Of a stretch of DNA of 53,097 nucleotides, positions 7,322 through 15,025 are shown piece by piece. The DNA comes from an uncultured Erysipelotrichaceae bacterium. GTDB lineage: Bacteria > Bacillota_I > Bacilli_A > RFN20 > CAG-826. Numbering within the stretch: the stretch's first letter is position 1; each line of letters starts with the position of its first letter. The position numbers and the translations under genes were made by a program. The notes beneath the pieces are model-generated. The model was not told the DNA's origin. It searched no databases and saw nothing but the letters and a program-made list of their open reading frames with translations. The DNA is taken from positions 1 through 53,097 of the forward strand of contig CADCGC010000007.1 in assembly GCA_902800905.1 (NCBI GenBank). Reading direction: 5' to 3'.

Positions 7322-7940
7322 AGAACAGTTAAAAAAGAGAATCATTGATGACTTGAAAGACATTAGAAAAAAAGGGATTGCACGGATTCAAAAAGAATAT
7401 GGTATTGGCTTTGCTTTAGCTAAAGAAGTTTATTATGAAGCAGGAGAAAGCGTTGAGGATTATGAACACATTTTCTTTAGAAAAAGATATCCACTTGATT
7501 TCTTTGCTTCCTATCTTGATGCATATTGTATGTACTATCACGAATTTGATTTATCACTAATAAACGTAAGCATAGAAGCACTTATTAAAGAGATAAATTC
7601 AAAACAAGAAGAATATAAGTTATTAAGTGATCATGATAAAAAATATAGTTCTTTACCATCAAAAATAAGAGTTCTTAAAATACAAGCATTAATGAATGTT
7701 GAAGGTATTAAGATGTCCAAACCAGATATTTATAAAAGTGCAGCTGAAAAAATTATTATTGATCGTGATAAGAGAATATACCTTTTGCCTTTGGCGTGTC
7801 TTTTTAGTTCTAATTATTTAAATAAAGTAGTGGAAGAAAGAGAAAAGAATAAATTTACTTCATTTGAAGATTTGAGAAGAAGAACTGGAATACCAGCAGA
7901 AAGAATCGAGTGGTTAATTGATAATGGATATATCTTATAA
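7308..7940 (+). CDS. Protein resembling the C-terminal part of PolC, without the clamp-binding tail
   Basis: A 210-residue protein. ATG 7308 is preferred to 7296 because the AAAAGG at 7290-7295 abuts the earlier ATG. Residues 60-70 (RYPLDFFASYL) match PolC at the segment after the fingers (YPLxYYAxYF), and HEFDLS (79-83) matches EDFDLD. From 118 on, SKIRVLKIQALMNVEGIKM, PDIYKSAA, a PL..CLFSSNY turn and REKNKFTSFEDLRRRTGI (178-195) follow PolC in order, including the final EWLIDNGYI. PolC then ends in a QxSLF clamp-binding motif, absent here. Residues 1-55 differ from PolC. With the 5676 product it covers about half of a polymerase core, split and rearranged. Confidence 0.62.
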   Translation: MKESREQLKKRIIDDLKDIRKKGIARIQKEYGIGFALAKEVYYEAGESVEDYEHIFFRKRYPLDFFASYLDAYCMYYHEFDLSLINVSIEALIKEINSKQEEYKLLSDHDKKYSSLPSKIRVLKIQALMNVEGIKMSKPDIYKSAAEKIIIDRDKRIYLLPLACLFSSNYLNKVVEEREKNKFTSFEDLRRRTGIPAERIEWLIDNGYIL

Positions 7941-8134
7941 GGAGCATTTTTGAGAGATACATACCATTTTCTAAGTTCAAAAGTGTTGGGTTGTTCACAG
8001 CCAAGTGCTCGAAATTATCTTAACGTTTGTTAAAAAATTAGCGGAAATCTTAGAAAAACACCCATTTTCTGAGTTCCACTTTAGAAATCGGACCCATTTT
8101 TCCGGTATCTAAAGCCCATTCAATAAAATATTAG
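7941..8134. other. Gene-free spacer with repeated CCATTTT-containing motif
   Basis: No open frame is supported in this stretch. CCATTTTCTAAGTTC (7964-7978) and CCATTTTCTGAGTTC (8062-8076) differ by one base. Shorter relatives are CCATTTTTCC at 8094-8103 and GACCCGTTTTTT at 8147-8157. CTTAGAAAA and TTTTCTGAG flank 8050-8073 as an imperfect inverted repeat. Multiple short terminal repeats are typical of some IS ends (the IS21 type, for example), so this may be the eroded edge of the island. Confidence 0.3.
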
Positions 8135-8159
8135 AACGTGTCGTCTGACCCGTTTTTTT
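8135..8159 (+). terminator. Probable terminator closing the island operon
   Basis: AACGTGTC and GACCCGTT pair with one mismatch around GTCT and run into seven T. It separates the PolC-like operon from thiS. It may instead be part of the repeated element described just upstream. Confidence 0.55.
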
Positions 8160-8216
8160 GTTTACTAATAAGTTGTTCAAATAGATATTTGTCATTTTTA
8201 ATTTCTATTCATATCG

Positions 8217-8225
8217 TGGTAAGAT
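8217..8225 (+). promoter_or_regulatory. Extended -10 promoter of the thiS operon
   Basis: TGGTAAGAT is a TGn extended -10 box. It ends 9 bases before ATG 8235, no Shine-Dalgarno sequence is present, and the predicted leader is only a few bases. Confidence 0.5.
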
Positions 8226-8234
8226 ATAAGAAAC

Positions 8235-8441
8235 ATGAAACTTAAAGTCGATTATGTCGTCTCAAATGAGTACCCAGATGATTTAACTATACAAGGATTA
8301 CTCGACTATAAGGATATAGAAGCAGTACCTTGGTTAGTGATTTCAGTTAATGGTGTTTTTGTTAAGCGTGACAAATTCAAAGAATATGTTCTTCACGATG
8401 ATGATGTGGTCGAATTAGTTTATATTCGAGGTGGCGGATAA
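8235..8441 (+). CDS. ThiS/MoaD-like sulfur-carrier protein
   Basis: A 68-residue beta-grasp-size protein ending in Arg-Gly-Gly-Gly. The terminal Gly-Gly is the residue pair that the partner E1 enzyme adenylates and thiocarboxylates. The hydrophobic pattern (LKVDYVV, PWLVISVNGVFV, DDVVELVYI) matches ThiS. The ThiF-like E1 starts two bases downstream. No thiazole synthase (ThiG), ThiH or MoaE is present here, so the end product of the sulfur relay is unknown. It could serve thiamine, a cysteine pathway, or a ubiquitin-like protein tag. Confidence 0.75.
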   Translation: MKLKVDYVVSNEYPDDLTIQGLLDYKDIEAVPWLVISVNGVFVKRDKFKEYVLHDDDVVELVYIRGGG

Positions 8442-8442
8442 T

Positions 8443-9111
8443 ATGGATAGATATGAAAGATTATTAGAATTAGAAACATTCTCAAAAGAAAAACTTGCTC
8501 TTATTCAAAGCAAAAATGTTTTAGTTATTGGCGCTGGCGGTGTTGGCCAACATATTTCAGCATACTTAATCACTAATGGTGTGACGCGTATCACTTTAGT
8601 GGATTTTGACAAAGTTGAAATTAGTAATTTAAACCGTCAAATCCTTTTAACTGAGGATGATATCGGAAAGAACAAAGTCGATGTTGTTAGAGAGACTTTG
8701 TTTAAGAAAAATAGAGACGCTAGAGTGTCATTAATACGCAAGAAAGTTGATGAAAGTAACGCAAAAGAGCTTGTGAGTGGCTATGATTTAGTCATTGACT
8801 CTGTTGATAATTGGGATGCAAAGCTCGCTGTTAGTGATGCTTGTGCTGAATTAAAGATTCCATTCCTCCACGTCGGTGTTGATGGAAGCAAAGGACAATA
8901 TTGCTTATTCGTTGAGAAGTCACTTAGAGATGTTGTTGATGATTCAATCAGATCTGAATCTCGTGATGGTGTATTAGGACCAATGGTGGGCTTAATTTCT
9001 TCTTTAGCGAGCTTACTTGCGATTAAATTCCTAACTAACGACAATCCAGAAGTTGATACTTTGTATCATTTCGATAGTGAGAAGACTCATTTAGGAAAGA
9101 TGAAATTATAA
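8443..9111 (+). CDS. ThiF/MoeB-like E1 adenylating enzyme
   Basis: A 222-residue protein. ATG 8443 is chosen because GAGGTGG (8429-8435) is well placed and the GTG at 8431 lies inside the thiS gene. The nucleotide site is VIGAGGVGQH. NLNRQILL carries the usual Arg, GKNKVD the Lys, and IDSVDN the acidic end. GVLGPMVGLISSLASLLAIK is the classic MoeB/ThiF C-terminal helix. The zinc-binding CxxC pairs of MoeB are absent; only the Cys near GQYCLF remains where a catalytic Cys might sit. It presumably adenylates the adjacent sulfur carrier. It could also be a TcdA-like tRNA enzyme, but the paired carrier argues against that. Confidence 0.82.
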   Translation: MDRYERLLELETFSKEKLALIQSKNVLVIGAGGVGQHISAYLITNGVTRITLVDFDKVEISNLNRQILLTEDDIGKNKVDVVRETLFKKNRDARVSLIRKKVDESNAKELVSGYDLVIDSVDNWDAKLAVSDACAELKIPFLHVGVDGSKGQYCLFVEKSLRDVVDDSIRSESRDGVLGPMVGLISSLASLLAIKFLTNDNPEVDTLYHFDSEKTHLGKMKL

Positions 9112-9112
9112 A

Positions 9113-10006
9113 ATGACAAAGTATATCTTTAAAACCAAATTCGTTAAGAATGCGAAAGAATATTTACAAGCATCTAAAAAGCATTATCAGGTAATCCAAT
9201 TTCCTGATGAAAAAAGAAAGTCAATTCTTGCTGCTTTAAAAAAGCATAGTAATGACTCATTAGAAGATTTGTATGAGTATTATTTGATTTTATCAAATAG
9301 AAAGAAAAGCAAATATAATAAAATCAACAAAGAATGTTTTGAAGTTTGTCAAAAACTTGCTGAAAACGAGTCTGTACGTGGTATAGCTGGCTTAGGATAT
9401 TGCTACTATGTAGGATGCGCTGTTGAATCTGATTTAAGAAAAGCGCTTATCTATCTTCGTATAGCGGCACAAGAAGGCTTTGCTCCTGCACAGTTTAATC
9501 TTTATCATTTGCTTAAACAAAAGGGAGCATATCAAGATTTGGAAGAGGCTAATAAATGGGTGAGGATTGCAGCAGAACAAGAATACGCTAAAGCGGAATT
9601 TGCTTTAGGTAGAGATTTATATATGAACGACAACGAAGAATCACTTAAGTGGTTCTTAAAAGCATATAAGCAAAAATGGATGGACGCTTCTTATTATATT
9701 GGCGATATCTACGCAATGCGCGGAGAAGATGAAAAAGCTATACCATATTTTAAAAAAGCAGTTAGTCAAGGTTACGATGTATATGGAGAATTAGGTGTTA
9801 TATACATGAAACGTAAAGAAGAGAAGACTGCTATATCATGGTTTAAAAGAGGTGCTGACCTTGGCAGTCACGGTTGCTGTGTCCATTTAGGAAAATATTA
9901 CGCTCCAACAAATCCTAAATTAGCGAGAAAATATTTCAACAAGGCCCTCAATATGGAACTAGATTACACCAACGATTACGAAGTATTCTTCAAGGATTCA
10001 AAATAA
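9113..10006 (+). CDS. Sel1-repeat (TPR-like) protein
   Basis: A 297-residue soluble protein starting one base after thiF. Residues 1-90 are a Lys-rich helical head. From about 95 to 285, Sel1-type repeats follow one another (GIAGLGYCYYVG, ALIYLRIAAQEGFAPAQFNL, ANKWVRIAAEQEYAKAEFAL, AIPYFKKAVSQGYD, AISWFKRGADLGSHGC). Sel1 repeats are protein-interaction scaffolds. Membership in the ThiS-ThiF operon suggests it binds a client or target of that pathway. There is no signal peptide, so it should be cytosolic. The exact partner cannot be named. Confidence 0.75.
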   Translation: MTKYIFKTKFVKNAKEYLQASKKHYQVIQFPDEKRKSILAALKKHSNDSLEDLYEYYLILSNRKKSKYNKINKECFEVCQKLAENESVRGIAGLGYCYYVGCAVESDLRKALIYLRIAAQEGFAPAQFNLYHLLKQKGAYQDLEEANKWVRIAAEQEYAKAEFALGRDLYMNDNEESLKWFLKAYKQKWMDASYYIGDIYAMRGEDEKAIPYFKKAVSQGYDVYGELGVIYMKRKEEKTAISWFKRGADLGSHGCCVHLGKYYAPTNPKLARKYFNKALNMELDYTNDYEVFFKDSK

Positions 10007-10007
10007 T

Positions 10008-11414
10008 ATGAGCTACACAAGAGAACAAATTACTGAAATTGTAAACAAGCAAAAAGAATTCTTTTTAAGCAAACAAACATTAAATGTTTCTTTTAGAATT
10101 GAACAACTTAAAAAACTTAGAGAAGCTATCTTAGCTCATCAAGAAAAAATTGAAAAAGCATTATATGAAGATTTAGGAAGACATGATGCAGAAGCATACT
10201 TCTGTGATATTGGTTCAATTATTTTAGAAATTAATGAATACATTAAAGGCGTTAAAAAATGGTCTAAACCAGAAAGACATTTCTCTGGCTTTGCTTGCTT
10301 CCCAAGCATGACCACTAAGGTATACAAAATGCCTTATGGTGTATCGTTAATAATTTCTCCATTTAACTTCCCATTCTTATTATCGTTAGGTGTTTTGGCG
10401 GCTTCTATTGCTGGAGGAAACACTGCGATTATTAAGGCTAGTAGCAAATCAAAATCTAGCACTGAAGTATTAAAAGAGTTGATTTCTTGCACGTTTAATG
10501 AAGATTATTGTGTTGTTATCGATGGTGGACATGATGTCGCTGATTTCTGCCTAGAACAAAAAGTCGACAAGATCTTCTACACTGGTTCTCCAAACGTTGG
10601 TAAACATGTTATGGAAATGGCTAGCAAGAATTTAATTCCTGTTACTTTAGAGTTAGGTGGAGAAACTGGAAACTGGGCAATTGTTAGAAAAGACGCAAAT
10701 TTAAAAGATGCGGCAAGAAAAATCGCTTTCTTTAAGATTTGCAATTCTGGACAAATTTGTATCAATATTAACCAAGTTGCAGTAGATGAAGAAGTATCCG
10801 ATCAATTTGTTGAAGAACTTAAGAAAGAGATAATTCGTCAAATTGGTGACAAAGCATATCTTAATGATGAATATCCAAAACTCATTACCTTAAGAGCGTA
10901 TGACAATATCGCTAACGAAGCCGAACAATATAGAGACAGAATTGTTTTTGGTGGCGAAGGTGAGAAAGAAAGACAAAAATATTCTCCAACCATCATTTAT
11001 CCAGTCGATATTAATGAGCCAATTGTGAATCATGAAATCTTTGGTCCATTGCTTCCTATCGTTAAATATAAAGAAGAAGAACTCGATAAATTACTAGACA
11101 CAATCGCTAGAAGAGAACATGGTTTAGCGTTATATCTATTTACAAAAGATAAACACTGGGCTGAAAAAGTTATGCAAGAGCAACAATATGGTGGTGGATG
11201 TGTCAATGAAGTTTGTCTTCACCTAATGGTCAAAGGTGTTCCATTTAATGGAACTGGACATTCTGGTATGGGTGCATATCATGGCATTTGGGGATTTAGA
11301 GAATTCACTCATCCTTCATCAGTTTTATATGGTAAGACTCATATGAATCTTTCATTAAGAGAGCATCCATATAAACCAATCAAAAAGAAGCTGTTTGGCA
11401 AATTCTTAAAATAA
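10008..11414 (+). CDS. NAD(P)-dependent aldehyde dehydrogenase (class-3-like)
   Basis: A 468-residue protein of the length of the short ALDH3/YwdH-type enzymes. Asn120 lies in the ISPFNFPF motif, and the general base Glu215 is in LELGGE. The catalytic nucleophile Cys251 is in NSGQIC, and HEIFGPLLPIV is near residue 345. It oxidises an aldehyde to a carboxylic acid; such enzymes often act on fatty or aromatic aldehydes. The start lies one base after the Sel1 stop, and a strong terminator follows. The short-chain dehydrogenase downstream could supply or remove the aldehyde. The natural substrate cannot be read from the sequence. Confidence 0.9.
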   Translation: MSYTREQITEIVNKQKEFFLSKQTLNVSFRIEQLKKLREAILAHQEKIEKALYEDLGRHDAEAYFCDIGSIILEINEYIKGVKKWSKPERHFSGFACFPSMTTKVYKMPYGVSLIISPFNFPFLLSLGVLAASIAGGNTAIIKASSKSKSSTEVLKELISCTFNEDYCVVIDGGHDVADFCLEQKVDKIFYTGSPNVGKHVMEMASKNLIPVTLELGGETGNWAIVRKDANLKDAARKIAFFKICNSGQICININQVAVDEEVSDQFVEELKKEIIRQIGDKAYLNDEYPKLITLRAYDNIANEAEQYRDRIVFGGEGEKERQKYSPTIIYPVDINEPIVNHEIFGPLLPIVKYKEEELDKLLDTIARREHGLALYLFTKDKHWAEKVMQEQQYGGGCVNEVCLHLMVKGVPFNGTGHSGMGAYHGIWGFREFTHPSSVLYGKTHMNLSLREHPYKPIKKKLFGKFLK

Positions 11415-11423
11415 TTTAAGAAG

Positions 11424-11446
11424 GCGTTGCAAAAGCAACGCTTTTT
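11424..11446 (+). terminator. Terminator of the thiS-ALDH operon
   Basis: GCGTTGC and GCAACGC form a perfect 7-bp stem with an AAAA loop followed by five T. Its presence shows that a TTG start at 11427 for the next gene would lie inside the terminator and is wrong. Confidence 0.92.
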
Positions 11447-11477
11447 CTTTACACTATTTCAAAAAGGAAAAAGCAAT

Positions 11478-12254
11478 ATGGAAAAATATACACTCATTAC
11501 TGGAGGCGCTAGTGGATTAGGCCTTGAACTATCAAAATTATTTGCACAAGATGGAAACAATTTATTTCTAGTTTCATCTAACATTAAAAATTTAGAATCT
11601 GCTAAAGAATTAATTGAAAAAGATAGTGGTGTTAAAGTCCATATTTTAGCAGTCGATTTAACTAATCCAGGCAACTTCCTACAAGTTAAAGAGTATTCTG
11701 ACAAAAATGATTTGTTTATAAATAACCTAGTTAACTGTGCTGGATTTGGAGATCGAACAGACTTTAAAGATATGGATATCGATCGTCAAATAAAAATGGT
11801 GGAACTTAACTGTAACGCTCCTTTATATCTCATGAGAGTTTATTTAGATAATATGCTTAAATACGAAGAAGGACATATTTTAAATATTTCTTCAATTGCG
11901 GCTTTTTATCCAGGACCATATATGTGTACTTATCACGCTACAAAAGCTTTCTTATTAAATATCTCTGAAGCAATCGAAAGAGAATTAAAAGGAACTAAGA
12001 TTAAACTAACAACAGTTTGCCCAGGTCCATTTGAATCTGGGTTTGTTGAAAAGGCAAAGAACAACTATACCTTTAAGAAAATAAAACCAATTTCTACTAA
12101 AAAAGCTGCTGATATTACTTATACAGCTTTCAAAAAGAATAAATCTTTGAAGGTGATTGGATTTGGCAATCAACTAACTGCTTTTGTATCTAGATTCTTC
12201 CCAAGAAAATTCATTACTAACGTTTCTGTTACCAATATCAAAAAAGAAGCATAA
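11478..12254 (+). CDS. Short-chain dehydrogenase/reductase
   Basis: A 258-residue protein. ATG 11478 is used, with AGGA about 10 bases upstream. The Rossmann motif is TGGASGLG (8-15), followed by the NCAG variant of NNAG. The catalytic Ser is in ISSIAAF, and YHATK supplies the Tyr and Lys. CPGPFESGF is the usual segment after the active site. The C-terminal basic, hydrophobic tail (SRFFPRKFI) may touch the membrane, as in the YqjQ/DltE-like reductases. It interconverts alcohols with aldehydes or ketones using NAD(P)H. Its position after the aldehyde dehydrogenase hints at a shared lipid or aldehyde substrate, but a terminator separates them. Confidence 0.88.
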   Translation: MEKYTLITGGASGLGLELSKLFAQDGNNLFLVSSNIKNLESAKELIEKDSGVKVHILAVDLTNPGNFLQVKEYSDKNDLFINNLVNCAGFGDRTDFKDMDIDRQIKMVELNCNAPLYLMRVYLDNMLKYEEGHILNISSIAAFYPGPYMCTYHATKAFLLNISEAIERELKGTKIKLTTVCPGPFESGFVEKAKNNYTFKKIKPISTKKAADITYTAFKKNKSLKVIGFGNQLTAFVSRFFPRKFITNVSVTNIKKEA

Positions 12255-12259
12255 ATAAA

Positions 12260-12290
12260 TTGTTAATATAATTAACTAAGGTGTTATAAT
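12260..12290 (+). promoter_or_regulatory. Promoter of the YhhN gene, leaderless arrangement
   Basis: TTGTTA and TATAAT are separated by 19 bases, and a TGn extension precedes the -10. The -10 ends 7 bases before ATG 12298, so transcription should begin at or next to the A of the start codon. Confidence 0.65.
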
Positions 12291-12297
12291 AGTAAAG

Positions 12298-13017
12298 ATG
12301 ATTGCATGTTTAGTATTACTTGTTGTTGGTTTCGCTGTATCTATTGTTTTTATTGTTGATAAAGTTAGACATTATTCTTTAAGGTCGATTATCATCAAAA
12401 CTGTGGCAGGACTATTTTTTGTTGCATTAGCCATCACTGCTGTTTGTTTAAATGAATCAGACGATTTGACTTATGAATTACTTATTTTGTTTGGGCTATT
12501 TTTTGGTCTACTAGGAGATATATTCCTTGGATTCAAATATATCTCAAAACGTAAAAAATTATTTATTGCATTAGGACTCTTCTCCTTTGCGTGTGGTCAT
12601 GTTTTATACTCAGTCGCTTTATACACTAGATACTATATTGCTGGTGATTGGCTCTCTGCTACTTTACCAGTCTCAATAGCGGTTTCAGCGGCTTTCTTAT
12701 ATGTTTTATACTCAAAAAAGTTTGGTTTAGAGTTTGGAAAATTAAAGCCAGCAGTGTTCTTCTATATTTCTGTTTTACTCCTTATGGCGTCATGTCCGTT
12801 ATTCTTAATGGTTATTAATACTAGAGAACCTGTGACATTATTGATGTTTGTTCCAGCAGGAATTAGTTTTGCTATTTCAGACTTCATGTTGTCTGGTTCA
12901 TATTTTGGAAAACACGAAAAATCAAAAGCTTATCAAGCAACATATAGTGTTTTCTACTACATTGCGCAATTTATAATTGCGTTCTCACTTCTTTATTTAC
13001 CTATAACTTTATTATAG
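12298..13017 (+). CDS. YhhN/TMEM86-family membrane protein (lysoplasmalogenase-like)
   Basis: A 239-residue protein of about eight hydrophobic segments. The family motifs are present: GLLGDIFLGF near 76-85, LFSFACGHVLY near 94-104 and GISFAISDFML near 187-197. Their acidic residues and His form the active site of TMEM86-type lysoplasmalogenases, which cleave vinyl-ether lysolipids to an aldehyde and a glycerophospho head group. If the activity is conserved, the aldehyde dehydrogenase upstream would be a logical partner. No ribosome site precedes the ATG; the promoter predicts a leaderless message. Confidence 0.75.
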   Translation: MIACLVLLVVGFAVSIVFIVDKVRHYSLRSIIIKTVAGLFFVALAITAVCLNESDDLTYELLILFGLFFGLLGDIFLGFKYISKRKKLFIALGLFSFACGHVLYSVALYTRYYIAGDWLSATLPVSIAVSAAFLYVLYSKKFGLEFGKLKPAVFFYISVLLLMASCPLFLMVINTREPVTLLMFVPAGISFAISDFMLSGSYFGKHEKSKAYQATYSVFYYIAQFIIAFSLLYLPITLL

Positions 13018-13044
13018 TGAAATATAAAATTAGGAGGTTCATTA

Positions 13045-14025
13045 ATGAAGAAAAAACTCTTTTCTTTCTTAGCAGCGTCACTAATAAGTTTAACTTCTTG
13101 TAACGCTTCTAATGTGCATCACGAAATTAGTGAATACCTTGTTGGGACAATTCCTTATACCAACAACTTCCGTATTCTCCAATTAACTGATGTCCATATT
13201 GGTGATAAGGATGATCAAGACATCCATTACAAATTTATGCAAAACACAATCAATCACGCTAACGCAGATATGATTATTGTGACTGGTGATTTATTTACCT
13301 ATGCATCAAAAACTACAATCACAAGATTCTTTGATTTCATGGATTCACAAGGAAAACCGTGGACTGTTACATGGGGCAACCATGATGAACAAATTTATGC
13401 CTCTATCGATTGGATGACTGGTGTTCTTAATAATTATGGTTCACATTGTCTGTTCAAAGATATTCAAGATGATGATGTTTTTGGAAACGCAAATTTTGCA
13501 ATTGATTTGATGGATGGTACTGACGTTTTTGAAAGACTAATCATTATGGATTCAAATCGTTATCATTATGGATTTGATTACAATGGATACGATTATTTCC
13601 ATCAAGACCAAATCGATTGGTATAAAGAAATGGTTAATTACAAGAAGGGTGCTAACCCAATTAAATCCTTGATGTTCTATCACATCCCTCTTCCAGAAGT
13701 TAATGATGCATGGGAATATGCGTTGAATAATCCTGGCGCAAAAGAATATGGTGAAAGAAATGAAAATCCATGTCCACCAAAATATAATTCTGGATTCTTT
13801 GATGTTATCAAAGCAGAACAATCAACAACAGCGATGTTCTTTGGCCATGACCACATTAATGACTTTAGAGTAACTTATGAAGGTGTTACATTCTCTTATG
13901 GCATTAAAGCTACTAATAGAATTTATCATAGCGAAGAAATGCTTGGTGGTCAGGTTATCGTTTTAAAGAATGATCATACACTTGATTACGAGCCACTTTT
14001 ATTCAAATATTCGGAGGTAATCTAA
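13045..14025 (+). CDS. Lipoprotein metallophosphoesterase
   Basis: A 326-residue protein with a strong AGGAGG site. A signal peptide ends in the lipobox LTSC (Cys19), so the mature protein is a surface lipoprotein. Calcineurin-type motifs appear in order: LTDVHIGD, VTGDLF, TWGNHDE, the YHIPLP histidine and GHDH. These residues bind two metal ions and hydrolyse phosphomonoesters or diesters. Similar Bacilli proteins belong to the YkuE/Icc-like branch. Its stop is followed after one base by the next gene, a membrane protein. The substrate is unknown; an extracellular nucleotide or lipid head group is plausible. Confidence 0.86.
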   Translation: MKKKLFSFLAASLISLTSCNASNVHHEISEYLVGTIPYTNNFRILQLTDVHIGDKDDQDIHYKFMQNTINHANADMIIVTGDLFTYASKTTITRFFDFMDSQGKPWTVTWGNHDEQIYASIDWMTGVLNNYGSHCLFKDIQDDDVFGNANFAIDLMDGTDVFERLIIMDSNRYHYGFDYNGYDYFHQDQIDWYKEMVNYKKGANPIKSLMFYHIPLPEVNDAWEYALNNPGAKEYGERNENPCPPKYNSGFFDVIKAEQSTTAMFFGHDHINDFRVTYEGVTFSYGIKATNRIYHSEEMLGGQVIVLKNDHTLDYEPLLFKYSEVI

Positions 14026-14026
14026 T

Positions 14027-14896
14027 ATGAGTAGAATGAAAACATTAATCATTTTGATTATCACCGCAATTATTGGAGTACCTTTAGCAATTTTAGGTAC
14101 TGACATGCTTTTATCAGACTTAGTCAATAAAGGCGCTCAATTACTTATTTTCTCATCATTAACCAGCGCTCTTCTTGGAGCCGTTGTTGTAACAGTATTT
14201 ATTGGTGTTATTAGACTCTATTTGAGACCAAATACACGCAAGAAAGCCACTAAAAACTACACAATCATTGTTTTGATTTTATCTAGTGTAGGATTCATTT
14301 CATCCATCCTTTCTGGCATTATTGAATATCAATCATTAGTTAAACCATATCCATTCCCAGGATTCTTGATTATCTTTATGATTGCTCATCTTCTTGTTAT
14401 AGCGTCCTGTGTCTATGGCTTAGTGTTCTGCATTAAGAAAATGCCTGAAGATCAAGAAGCATTCAAAGTTACTGTTGGACATGTTTTCAAGACCATTGGT
14501 TGGTTCTTATTCGTTTCATTAACACTAAATAGATTTGGCATGTTTGTTATTTCTCCTCTTTACATTGAGTGGAGAACATTTGGAATGACATTTGTGTTCT
14601 ATCTTTACTTATTAGTCCCACTTGCTTTAGGTATTTACAAAGTGCTAAAACTCCTAGGCTTTATTGGGGAAGGATTAGGAAATACAATTTTTGCGATTTC
14701 AATGGAAGTTATTAATCTTGCATTATGTGCAGTTATTGTTATTTTAGGATCTACTCATTCAGAATTTATTTCTGCTGTTTCTCCAGCAATGGGCCTTGAA
14801 AGAATTTCATCAATGCCATTTGAAATTATCATTCATTTCGCAAGCTACACTGGCGTTGTGACAATGATGTTGGTACAATCATTAAAAAGAAAATAA
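14027..14896 (+). CDS. Polytopic membrane protein of unknown function
   Basis: A 289-residue protein with roughly seven hydrophobic segments (about 5-25, 35-62, 78-100, 112-135, 153-175, 182-208, 218-245). Short Arg/Lys-rich loops follow the second segment. No catalytic motif is visible and the family is not recognised. It starts one base after the lipoprotein phosphoesterase, so it is probably co-transcribed with it and could anchor or assist it. A terminator follows. Confidence 0.7.
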   Translation: MSRMKTLIILIITAIIGVPLAILGTDMLLSDLVNKGAQLLIFSSLTSALLGAVVVTVFIGVIRLYLRPNTRKKATKNYTIIVLILSSVGFISSILSGIIEYQSLVKPYPFPGFLIIFMIAHLLVIASCVYGLVFCIKKMPEDQEAFKVTVGHVFKTIGWFLFVSLTLNRFGMFVISPLYIEWRTFGMTFVFYLYLLVPLALGIYKVLKLLGFIGEGLGNTIFAISMEVINLALCAVIVILGSTHSEFISAVSPAMGLERISSMPFEIIIHFASYTGVVTMMLVQSLKRK

Positions 14897-14916
14897 TTTC
14901 TTTACAAAAACCATTA

Positions 14917-14948
14917 AAGAGGCAATTCGTTACTGAATTGTCTTTTTT
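14917..14948 (+). terminator. Terminator of the phosphoesterase operon
   Basis: GGCAATTC and GAATTGTC pair (one G-T) around GTTACT, flanked by AAGA and TCTTTTTT, which extend the stem and supply the T tract. Confidence 0.8.
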
Positions 14949-14984
14949 ATAATTTGCTGAATTATTCTCAACAAATTTAATAAT

Positions 14985-15014
14985 TTGATATGGAGAATTA
15001 CACGCATATATAGT
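14985..15014 (+). promoter_or_regulatory. surE promoter
   Basis: TTGATA, 18 bases, TATAGT. The -10 ends 11 bases before the ATG at 15026 and no Shine-Dalgarno sequence lies in between, so the leader is only about five bases. Confidence 0.6.
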
Positions 15015-15025
15015 AAATTAATTGT

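Noticed and set aside
1..8200. Intact prophage
   Set aside because: No capsid, portal, terminase, lysis or tail gene is present; only recombinase and regulator remnants.
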